From positions 229,529-293,528 of the forward strand of contig CAUYUJ010015505.1 in the NCBI GenBank assembly GCA_963575745.1: a stretch of 64,000 nt of DNA, read 5' to 3'. The notes beneath the pieces were generated by a model. That model did not search any database. It was not told the origin of the DNA and saw only the letters and a program-made list of their open reading frames with translations. The position numbers and the translations under genes were made by a program. The stretch comes from Prorocentrum cordatum. Taxonomy: Eukaryota > Sar > Dinophyceae > Prorocentrales > Prorocentraceae. Below are positions 22,227 through 31,075 of this stretch, one piece after another (positions within the stretch are counted from its first letter, which is position 1; every line of letters starts with the position of its first letter).

Positions 22227-23530
22227 TCAGTCCCTGCCACTGGCATCCTGGAGCATGGACCCCTGTTCGGGCCTGCTGCGGAAGCTTCTGCAGGCCCCTG
22301 AGGACATGATATCACGACGACCACAAGAACGAGGGGGAGAGAGGACGAGAAGAGAGAAGAGGAGAAGAGAAGAGCCCGACATGTCCAGAGTTAGAGAGTT
22401 ACCAGACGTCGAAGAAGCCAGAGCCTTCAAAATCAAAAACTGCTCGAACTTGGTTTTAAACTTCTCGAAGCCCTGTTTCTGGCAGTTGCCGACATCCCTG
22501 CTCTTCTCGACGAACACTTTGACTATTTGGGACCGCTCCGCGAAGTGCACTATGCCCTGAAACTCCTCCTCGTCATGCGGGTAGGCGCGAGCCGATATGA
22601 CGCAGGCTCGATTCGAGAAGAGCTGCGCCATACGGAATGCCAACAAAACATTTGTACTTGGGCAACAGATCTCATTCCTGTACGTGACCAATTGCACCGG
22701 ATAGTCTCTCATTCCTGTACGTGACCAATTGCACCGGATAGTCTGTGGAGAACCCAGTGAAATCTTCTGCCGTATGGATGTTGTTCTTGCTGACTAGCTT
22801 GGTACCGAACACTTCGCGGTACAGTGGCTCCGACGGCGCTCCTCGATGATCGCGTCGGACACCCCACTGGCCTAGGAAAGCAATATTCTTCACGTGTGCC
22901 CCCTGCTTCGCCACGCTAACGCCAAAGTCCAAGGCCCGCGCATACCCTGGGGGCACGTATCGGTTTTAACACGTCTCCAAGATTCGGGGTAGTTGTCCAG
23001 ATTCGCATGCAAAAAAACCCAGATCTCGCCGCACAAACCATCGCACATACGGAGATGCTCGTGAAAATCGAAGAAGTCATAGGCTCCTGACTGATAGAAG
23101 ACGACAAACGCGCCAAGATCTCTGCACTTCCGCAAGATCGACAACGGTGCATCCACACCAGTGAAAAAAAAGCGAGTGCCACAATGAGAGGCTTCTGGCC
23201 ACGTGCCACTGTGGCGGTGACATCATCTAGCAAGGTATTTCTGTGTTCATCCGATCCCAAATTGTCCTTGGACACGAAAGTAACATTGGCCCCGTAATCG
23301 CGCAATGCCTCGCCCAATGTGAGTATGACTGGGTCATACATAAACTTAGTTGTATCGCCTTTAGCGCGCATGTTCCAAATCCACGCGTTCTTGGGGGCGG
23401 CCGTCGGCCACTTATCTGGCGTTGGTACTTCCGTCGACGCGGATGACAAATGCCCAAGATTCACCGCTGCTGAAATTCTCAGCAGTGCATGCACGAGCAA
23501 GACGAGCACATGATTTGATGCCATCTGCAT
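22227..23530 (-). pseudogene. Retrogene-derived secretory-pathway protein, frame-broken
   Basis: Starts at ATG 23530, 91 nt after a genomic spliced-leader copy. The N-terminus MQMASNHVLVLLVHALLRIS is a likely signal peptide. Protein-like sequence covers the whole span with no intron, but in four frame segments. Break 1 is at a T8 run near 23167. Break 2 is at an A4 run near 22972. Break 3 is a 37-bp tandem duplication (22671-22744). Each of the first two would be healed by one extra base in the homopolymer. Recurrent blocks include YDPVILTLGEALRDYGANVT, VPPGYARALDFGVSVAKQG and CCPSTNVLLAFRMAQLFSNR. The layout (signal peptide, two alpha/beta-like halves) suggests a glycosyltransferase-like protein, but I do not recognise the family with confidence. 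The two homopolymer breaks could be sequencing errors. Confidence 0.6.
22671..22744. repeat. 37-bp perfect tandem duplication inside the retrogene
   Basis: CTCATTCCTGTACGTGACCA plus the next 17 bases occurs at 22671-22707 and again at 22708-22744. Since 37 is not a multiple of three, it shifts the frame. Removing one copy rejoins the upstream segment (ending QLVTYRNE) to the downstream one (ICCPSTNV). Confidence 0.95.
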
Positions 23531-23621
23531 CTGAAGAACAGTCGTCGGGGGATTAACTTAACGTAGGAGCGTATGTGAACCAATGTGCCTTGAGAGCCCA
23601 AGGCGGCGTGAACCAACTTTG

Positions 23622-23643
23622 CTTGAGCCAAAATGGCTACGGA
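23622..23643 (-). other. Genomic spliced-leader (DinoSL) relict
   Basis: On the minus strand the 22 bases begin TCCGTAGCCATTTTGG and end CTCAAG. This is a full-length, mismatch-free copy of the leader that dinoflagellates trans-splice onto nuclear mRNA 5' ends. Its position 91 nt before a start codon in the same orientation means a mature mRNA was reverse-transcribed and reinserted here. No second leader copy was found upstream. Confidence 0.95.
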
Positions 23644-23934
23644 TGGCCGGCTGCACGCAGCAGTGACCCTGGGCAAGAGTGACCTTTGGTGCGCGGCTTC
23701 TTGGGGGCCGCGCGGGGGGGCCAAACACGAGCGCGCAGGACGCTACCACCGCATCGCCTCCGGCGATCGGGGGACCCCACTGGGCCCGCACCAGAGGTCA
23801 CTCCAGCGAGAGGGTCACCCGTAGGTGTATAGTCGAACTTGCACGGGCCGAGGTCGCCCTCGGCCGGCCCGGGCCCGCGGCTCTGATGCGCGAGGCCGGC
23901 GGAAGGCCCTGCGCGGCCCCGGGAGGTCCGGCGG
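23644..23934. other. No recognisable gene
   Basis: GC-rich stretch upstream of the SL relict, grading into the 65-bp repeats. Nothing identifiable. Confidence 0.35.
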
Positions 23935-24380
23935 AACTGCTCGGATCCCGTCTTCTCGGAGCCCAAGGCCCCGAGGGGGTCTCACGCCAAGGGGGCAGAG
24001 CACTCCAAGATCCGCCCCTTGGAACCCGGAATGCTGAGGATGTCCCTCTCAGATCGGCCCGGGTCACCAGGTCAGAATTTCTCGGAGCCCAGAAAGAAGT
24101 CCAAGGATGCCTCACGCGAAACGGGCCGAAACAGTTTGATAACCACATTTTGGAACGCAGAGTTGAGGACGTCCCAAGCGAAAACGGCCAGATCACTTCG
24201 AGTCAGAGCATCTCGGAGCCCAAAATTCTGAAGGTGCCTCACGCGAAACGGGCCGGAACACTTTGAGAACCGCATCTTGGAGCCCAGAGTTGTAGGGATG
24301 TCCCAGGCGAATCGCTACCAATCACGTCGAGCCAAGGCATCTCGGAGCTCTGAGTTTTGAGCATGTCCCACGCGAAACGG
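23935..24380. repeat. ~65-bp tandem repeat, six to seven copies
   Basis: The words TCTCGGAGCCCA and CTCACGCGAAACGGGCCG recur. GGAGCCC-like starts fall near 23955, 24022, 24077, 24147, 24206, 24273 and 24342, so spacing is 55-70 bp. It is followed by a TCC-rich microsatellite at about 24385-24490. Confidence 0.7.
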
Positions 24381-24603
24381 GCCTCCTCCTGCTCCTCCTC
24401 CTCCACATCCTCCTCCTCTTCCTCCTCCTCCTCCTCGTCCTCCTCGTCCTCCTCCGCCTCCTCCTCAACCTCGACCTCCTTTTCCTGTCCCTCTCCCTGG
24501 ATGCTCTTCACCAGCATACCCTCCGAGGCGCGGGTTGCGAGCCCATGCTCCTCCTCGTCCTCCTCCATGTTCTCACCTCGCCTCCTCTCGGGGTCGCGCA
24601 AAC

Positions 24604-24749
24604 GTGGATTAGCGATCCATGGATTTGGCGCGCGGGCGCCAAATCCATGGATCGGGGGAGGTGCCCTCCCCAAAATGCGGCCGGCGCCGCCTCGCTCGGC
24701 GGAGAAAATCCGCGATTCCCCGTGGAAGCGGCACTCGTCGCTAATCCAC
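24604..24749. mobile_element. MITE-like element with nested palindrome
   Basis: GTGGATTAGCGA at 24604-24615 and its reverse complement TCGCTAATCCAC at 24738-24749 bound 146 bp. Next to the left end is a perfect 18-bp hairpin: GATCCATGGATTTGGCGC (24614-24631), a 4-nt loop, and its complement at 24636-24653. No second copy was found in the window. Confidence 0.5.
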
Positions 24750-25260
24750 GCCCCCTTGATCCCTGTTTGCAATCGCCTGATCCATGTGCTGCCCTCGCCT
24801 TCTGCTTCCCTCCCCCTCCGTCTGATTCCCGTCCTCCCCTCCTCCTCTGGCCGAGCCGAGCCGAGCCTGCGCGCGGGAGCTCTGCAAGGCCACTGGACGA
24901 CGACAAAGGGGGAAGCACATAGACGCCGATGGGCCTGCTTTCCACCGCCACCACCAGAAGTAGGAGGGGGAGGGGGTCCTCCTCCCCCTCTTCTTCCTCC
25001 TCCTCCTCCTCCTCATAATCCTTCACCTCCTTCCCCCCTCCAACTTGTAGTGGTGGTGGTACAAAACAAGCCCATCAGACGTGATCCGCGGGCGAGGGAC
25101 CATTCCCGCCAGCAGCGGGCCAGTCAAACGCACAAGCTGTTTCAGCATGTGCAACACCAGATCCCCTTCTGGTCGCGGGACGCTTTGGGAGGCCCTGGCA
25201 GGACCCAGGACGCTCAGCGAAGGCGACGAGGTACCAGTGAGGCACTTCTAAGATCCAAGG
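24750..25260. other. No recognisable gene
   Basis: Mixed sequence with a short CCTCC tract at about 24985-25040. Open frames are not recognised. Confidence 0.4.
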
Positions 25261-25261
25261 C

Positions 25262-25590
25262 AACTCTGTGGCCATGTGCGGGCATGTGCATCGACATGTG
25301 CGAGCATGTGCGGACGCGTGCTTCAACGCATTTGCGTGCATGTGCGGGCCCACGCGTTCATCCGCGGGGAGGTTGCACAGGTATGAGCGTGCATGTGCCG
25401 CTGACAGGTCTGCGATAATTGTACACCCTCCGCATGTGCAGCCCAAATTCGTTTGCATGTGCGGGCGTGTGCGGACAAAGGGAGCTCCAAACACAACGCA
25501 CATGACCCTGCACATGCCTGGGCGCGCGTGTACAACAGGACATCCAACGCAGAAGGCCCACACATGCCGCGCACATGCCAGCGCAGAAAC
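25262..25590. repeat. Degenerate GCATGTGCG minisatellite
   Basis: Short words such as GCGGGCATGTGC and GCGAGCATGTGCGG recur irregularly, often 10-12 bp or multiples apart. The tract ends just before element B copy 3. Confidence 0.5.
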
Positions 25591-25620
25591 GGCCGCATAT
25601 ACGTACACCCACCAGCGGAA

Positions 25621-26538
25621 AAGCTGGCCACATTCTGGCCTCCTGGGGGGAGGCCTCACGTAAAGAGCCCCCCTCCTTTGATTGACAACTTCCAAGTTGG
25701 CCCCAAGATGGCCCCCGAGGCCTCCAAGGGTGCCACAAGACGGCCCCAAGTGGTGCCCAGGAGGGCCGTAAGTGGCCCCCACGATGCCCCAAAGAGGCTC
25801 CCGAGAGACCCCCGGGAGGCCCCAAGAGGCCCCCCAGAGACACCTAAGACGCCCCAAGAGGCCTCGGCGAGAAGGCCACATCATTGATGCTTATTACACT
25901 GGACTCGTTTCTATGGTGCTCATTTCCATCGTGTTCACGTTCGTTTTGAGGTCCGCAAGAAGCTCCCTGGAACTGCCAAGAGATCCCCAAAACGCTCCAA
26001 GAGGGCCCCGAGAAACTCTCGACAGGCATCCGAAGAGACTCCGAGAGGCATCCAAGAAGCTTCTGACCTCTCTGCTCGCCCTCCTCCTCCCCCTCCTCCT
26101 CCTCCGCTTCCTCATTCGCCTGTTCATTATCCTTTCTCCTCCAGCCACCCCTCCCCCTAGTCACGTTCCCAACGCGATGTCATGTTATGCCGTACTATAG
26201 TATGCACCGCGTACTCTCTCGGGATCGTTGCCCTGCTCGACATTCAAATGGAGAGGGGGAGAGCAAAAGAGATAGGATATCTACGCAATTGAAGCGGATG
26301 GGAAGAAGGGGCAGGACATCAGATATGAGGCTTGCGCACCTAGCTTGTCCCCCTCCCCTTCTCCTCCTCCTCCTCCTCCTCCTCCTCCTCCTCCTCTTGC
26401 TGCTCCTCCGATTCCTCCTCCATCCTCCTCTCGCCCTTTTATTTCACTGCATTTTCCTCAACATCCCTGATCAAGGCAACTCGTCTGGGCATCGTTTCTG
26501 GATGGACTGGTGGGGTTACTCGACGCGTCTAGAAGAAC
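25621..26538 (+). mobile_element. Element B, copy 3 (left end truncated)
   Basis: Starts inside the left module (CATTCTGGCCTCCTGGGGGG, then TTGATTGACAACTTCCAAGT, then TGGCCCCAAG). It continues with a CCCCAAGAGGCC-type minisatellite (25690-25870, more degenerate to about 26060) and a TCC tract at 26340-26420. The right module is GGGCATCGTTTCTGGATGGA, then CTGGTGGGGTTACTCGACGCG. The GAGAAATCCCACC start is missing. Confidence 0.6.
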
Positions 26539-26539
26539 T

Positions 26540-27103
26540 CCCCGTTTCGCATCAGCTGACGTGTTCGCAGAGTGAACTGGGCGTTTTGCTGAAAACTTCC
26601 AGAGGACACATCATCCTCTTCCTAATATTGAACGCTGGCGGCAGATGTCTCGAAATAATTTTCTGTTTACCAACGAACACGTGATACTGCATTGCACACC
26701 CGGACGACCTTACGGAAAACCATACGGAAGACCATGCGGGAGACCGTGCAGCGACCATGGTGAAAGCCAGACTGGGGACAATACGGGAGCCCAGAGAGAC
26801 CACGCCCATACGGGAGACCATCAAGTCACTGACTCTGGGGCTGGCAGCGTCCCCCCACGATAACAACGATCGTCGTGATCCTTATCGGTACCGTCGTGAT
26901 CGTTCTCGTTTGTTTCATCAGTTTCGTTGTTATCGATGTCGCTATCGTTGTTATTGCTGGTATCGTTGTTATCGTTGTCGCTGTGATCGATGTGATCGTT
27001 GTCGTTGTACCCACACTGGCATACCATGCTGGAGACTATCAGGTCTTCGATTTCGCGGCCGGCAACTGCCCCTGGCCCGTCTTACGAGCCATACACAATT
27101 ACC
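26540..27103. other. No recognisable gene; TCGTTGTTATCG simple sequence
   Basis: 26870-27010 is built from degenerate ATCGTTGTTATCG and GTGATCG words. The remainder is mixed sequence without a recognised frame. Confidence 0.45.
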
Positions 27104-29631
27104 CTGGCGAAGAACCCAGCCATATGCAGTTGTGAATACCGCAGTTGTAGGTGTCTCGTCTTCGGTGGAGCTCCCTATGGGACCACGAAGCGCTGTACTG
27201 GGTTTGGGAGACGCGTGCGGGCTGCGCAACTGGGACCTTCGGTGGAGCTCCCTATGGGGCCACGAAACGTTGCACTGGTGGGGGAGACACATGCGGGCTG
27301 CGCCATTGGGACCTTCGGTGGAGCTCCCTCTGGGGCCACGAAACGCTGTGCTGGGTCTGGGAGACGCATGCGGGCTGCGCCAGTGGGGCCTTCAGTGGAG
27401 CTCCCTATGGGGCAACGAAACGCTGCACTGGGGGTGGGAGACGCATGCGGGTTGCGCCACTGGGACCTTCGGTGGAGCTCCCTGTGGGGCAACGAAACGC
27501 TGTACTGGGTTTGGGAGACGCGTGCGGGCTGCGCAACTGGGACCTTCGGTGGAGCTCCCTATGGGGCCACGAATCGCTGTACTGGGTCTGGGCGACGCAT
27601 GCGGGCTGCGCCAGTGGGGCCTTCAGTGGAGCTCCCTATGGGGCAACGAAACGCTGCACTGGGGGTGGGAGATGCATGCGGGTTGCGCCACTGGAACCTT
27701 CGGTGGAGCTCCTTATAAGGCCACGAAGCGTTGCACTGGTGGGGGAGACACATGCGGGCTGCGCCATTGGGACCTTCGGTGGAGCTCCCTATGGGGCCAC
27801 GAAACGCTGTGCTGGGTCTGGAAGACGCATGCGGGCTGCGCCAGTGGGGCCTTCAGAGGAGCTCCCTATGGGGCAACGAAACGCTGCACTGGGGGTGGGA
27901 GACGCATGCGGGTGCGCCACTGGGACCTTCGGTGGGAGCTCCTTATAAGGGCCACGAAAGCGTTGCACTGGTGGGGGAGACATACATCGGGCTGCGCAAC
28001 TGGGACCTTCGGTGGAGCTCCCTATGGGGCCACGAATCGCTGTAAAACGCTGTGCGGTCTGGGAGACGCATGCGGGCTGCGCCAGTGGGGCCTTCAGTGG
28101 AGCTCCCTATGGGGCAACGAAACGCTGCACTGGGGGTGGGAGACGCATGCGGGTTGCGCCACTGGGACCTTCGGTGGAGCTCCCTGTGGGGCAACGAAAC
28201 GCTGTACTGGGTTTGGGAGACGCGTGCGGGCTGCGCAACTGGGACCTTCGGTGGAGCTCCCTATGGGGCCACGAATCGCTGTACTGGGTCTGGGCGGCGC
28301 ATGCGGGCTGCGCCAGTGGGGCCTTCAGTGGAGCTCCCTATGGGGCAACGAAACGCTGCACTGGGGGTGGGAGATGCATGCGGGTTGCGCCACTGGGACC
28401 TTCGGTGGAGCTCCCTGTGGGGCAACGAAACGCTGTACTGGGTTTGGGAGACGCGTGCGGGCTGCGCAACTGGGACCTTCGGTGGAGCTCCCTATGGGGC
28501 CACGAATCGGCTGCACTGGGGGGGGGACGCAGCGGGTTGCGCCACTGGGACCTTCGGTGGAGCTCCCTGTGGGGCAACGAAACGCTGTACTGGGTTTGGG
28601 AGACGCGTGCGGGCTGCGCAACTGGGACCTTCGGTGGAGCTCCCTATGGGGCCACGACACGCTGTACTGGGTGGTGGGGATGCATGCGGCCTGCGCCATT
28701 GGGACCTTTAGTGGGGCTCCCTATGGCGCCACGAAGCGCTGTACTGGGTGTGGTGAGACGCACGCGGGCTGCGCAACTGGGACCTTCGGTGGAGCTCCAT
28801 ATGAAGCCACGAAAAGCTGCACTGGGTGTAGGAGACGCATGCGGGCTGCGCCACTGGGGACTTAGGTGGAGTTCCCTATGGGGCCACGAAAGGCTGTAAT
28901 GTGTGTGTGGGGGAGACGCATGTGGGCTGCGCCACTAGGACCTTTAGTGGAGCTCCCTCTGAGGCCACCAAGCGCTGTACAGTGTGTGGGGGAGACGCAT
29001 GCGGGCTGCGCCACTGGGATCGTTGGTGGAGCTCCCTGTGGGGCCACGAAAAGCTGTAATGGGTCTGGGAAGCGCATGCGGGCTGCGCAACTGGGACCTT
29101 CGGTGGAGCTCCCTATGACCGCTGTACTGGTTGTGGGAGACGCATGCGGGCTGCGCCACTGGGACCTTGTGGAGCTCACGAAACGCGTGGGGAGACGCAT
29201 GCGGGCTGCGCCACTGGGACATTTAGTGGAGCTCCCAATTTTGCGACGAAACGTGATGATGATGACGATGATGATGATGCTGCTGCGGATGATGATGATG
29301 CTGATGATGCTGATGATGATGATGATGATGATGAAAATGATGATGGTGATGATGAAGCTGATGCTGATGATGATGAAGCTGATAACGATGATGATGATGA
29401 TGATGATGACGATGATGATAATGATGATGATGTTGATGTTGATGATGATGATGCTGATGCTTGTGATTGTCATGATGATGATGCTGATGGTTATGATGGT
29501 GATGATGATGATGATGAGGATGAGGATGATGACGAGGATGGGAGGAGGGAGGAGGGGGAGAAGGAAGGAGAGAAGAACGCGGGGCGCGGTCCTTTCATAA
29601 CAAGGACCAACACCACAGGATGGTTGGGGGA
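27104..29631 (+). mobile_element. Element A, copy 3 (largest)
   Basis: Left flank: TGGCGAAGAACCCAGCCATA, then TGCAGTTGTGAATACCGCAG. Then about 27 tandem units of ~76 bp (27160-29245): GGGACCTTCGGTGGAGCTCC, CTATGGGGCCACGAA, a variable GCACTGG part and GAGACGCATGCGGGCTGCGC. Higher-order pairs alternate CAACGAAACGCTG and CCACGAATCGCTG units. After the array come a (GAT)n tract (29250-29530), a GGAGG-rich stretch and the right flank (CATAACAAGGACCAACACCA, then CAGGATGGTTGGGGGAGG). Open frames of up to 702 codons across the array are artefacts. Confidence 0.75.
29250..29545 (+). repeat. (GAT)n microsatellite within element A copy 3
   Basis: GATGATGATG with GCT and GAC variants for nearly 300 bp. 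It gives Asp-rich, Met-rich or Ile-rich frames depending on phase, none of them a credible protein. Confidence 0.9.
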
Positions 29632-29705
29632 GGTACCCTTACAGACCAACAGTCCAAGGACAAGCTACAACGGTTACAAAGCTGGATGACGAGTGGCTTC
29701 CCAAA

Positions 29706-29742
29706 TGCGGCTCTCGCGTCAGCGCCGCGCGCATTCGCTCAA
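29706..29742 (+). repeat. Single unit core of the 85-bp satellite
   Basis: GCGGCTCTCGCGTCAGCGCC followed by GCGCGCATTCG matches the core of the satellite tandemly repeated at 55840-56440. Here it occurs essentially once, 75 bp beyond the right flank of element A copy 3. The remaining sequence to 29940 shows no gene. Confidence 0.55.
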
Positions 29743-29939
29743 GCCATGCCCAACAACAACGCGGATGGAGAGCTGCAACTGCCACTCAGTAACGCGCACC
29801 TTCGGTTTGGTATCATCCGACCGGTTACACGGATGGAGGACTGGTGGTTTTCAACGTGCGCCTATTGTTGAATCTCCATGCGCATTCCTTCTTAACGCCT
29901 CCAGCAGCTAAGAGGCCCGTTAGTTTGTCAAACTGCGGC

Positions 29940-30225
29940 CTTCCTCCTCCTCATCATCATCATCATCCTCCCTCCAACTCCTCCTCCTCCTCCTCCTCCT
30001 CCTCCTCCCTCCTCCTCCAACTCCTCCTCCTCCTCCTCCCCTCCTCCTCCTCCTCCTCCTCCTCCTCCTCCTCCTCCTCCTCCTCCTCCTCCTCCCATCC
30101 TCCTCCTCCCCTCCTCCTCCTCCCTCCTCCCTCCTCCTCCTCCTCCTCCTCCTCCTCCTCCTCCTCCTCCTCCTCCTCCTCCTCCTCCTCCTCCTCCTCC
30201 TCCCTCTCCTTCTCCTGCTCTTCCT
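29940..30225 (+). repeat. (TCC)n polypyrimidine tract
   Basis: CCTCCTCCT almost without interruption after about 29975. Confidence 0.9.
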
Positions 30226-30474
30226 CCTACAAATGCGGCTTCGCCTGGGGGGGGGGGGGGGGGCAGGTCCACCGTGCGCTCGTCATTCCAGGGTGGCGCG
30301 TTCCGCACTGGAGAGGAATGCCCCTCCCCGAAAAAGTGGCCCCAAGGTGTCCAGAGGACCACGAGGCACCCCAACCACCAAGAAGAAATCGTCGAGAGGC
30401 CGGAGCGAGGCATCCAGAAGGATTTGAGAGTCCGTTGTTGGCTTTGCCCGTTCTCGCAGCGCCCCTCCCTCCTC
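30226..30474. other. No recognisable gene
   Basis: Short mixed stretch beginning with a G14 run at about 30248. Nothing identifiable. Confidence 0.4.
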
Positions 30475-30648
30475 CTCTTCCTCTCCCTCCTCCCCCTCCT
30501 CTCCCTCCCTCCCCTCCCTCCTCTCCCTCCCTCCCTCCCTCTCCCCTCCCTCCTCTCCCTCCCTCCCTCCCTCCTCTCTCTCCCTCCCTCCCTCCCTCCT
30601 CTCCCTTCACCTCTCCCTCCATCCCTCCCTCTCTCTCCCCCCCTACCC
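30475..30648 (+). repeat. (CCCT)n-like polypyrimidine tract
   Basis: CTCCCTCCCTCCCTC words with CTCTCC interruptions. This is a tetranucleotide variant of the TCC tracts. Confidence 0.85.
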
Positions 30649-31075
30649 CCTGGAACGGTGGTGGGCTGGGCTGAAGGGAACTGGATAGGTGCCACAGCCC
30701 TGCACACCAGCATGCGCACACACCGCCTTGTGCGCACCTGGAATCGCGGCTGCCGCTGCTGGAGAGCGATTGTTCGATTCCTCCCTCCTGGGCCTCAGGG
30801 AACAGGGGTGCGGGCCAAACGAGGCAGAAGGGGAGGAAAGGGAACGGAGGGAGGCAGAGAAGCCGAGATGGGCCAGCGGCAGGAGGATTGTAGGAAGAGC
30901 GGTATATGGAGTGACTGAATGGTAGGAAAGCAGCCAGGGCTGCCAGATAAGGGGGGGATGGGAAGGAGGAGGAGGAGGAGGAGGAAGAGGCTCACGGCCG
31001 AGACCCGAAGTGTTGGCTGCCTCTGGGCAGCTGGCTGCGCGCTGCAGGGCCACCAGGGCGGCGGCCGACGCCGAA
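30649..31075. other. Intergenic or 3' flank of the protease gene
   Basis: Mixed sequence with a short GGAGGA run near 30965-30990. No polyadenylation signal or further exon was recognised. Confidence 0.35.

Noticed and set aside
23590-23612. Second, diverged spliced-leader copy next to the first
   Set aside because: TTGGGCTCTCAAGG on the minus strand loosely resembles the leader's 3' end but lacks the CCATTTTGG core; similarity is within chance.
26757-28865. 702-codon open frame with repeated VELPMGPRN / GGAPYGATK words
   Set aside because: It covers the element A satellite. Several other frames are open at once and protein repeats mirror the DNA unit, with no start context or domain.
29144-29689. 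Asp-rich protein resembling an acidic domain
   Set aside because: Produced by the (GAT)n microsatellite. The other two frames give Met and Ile runs of equal length.
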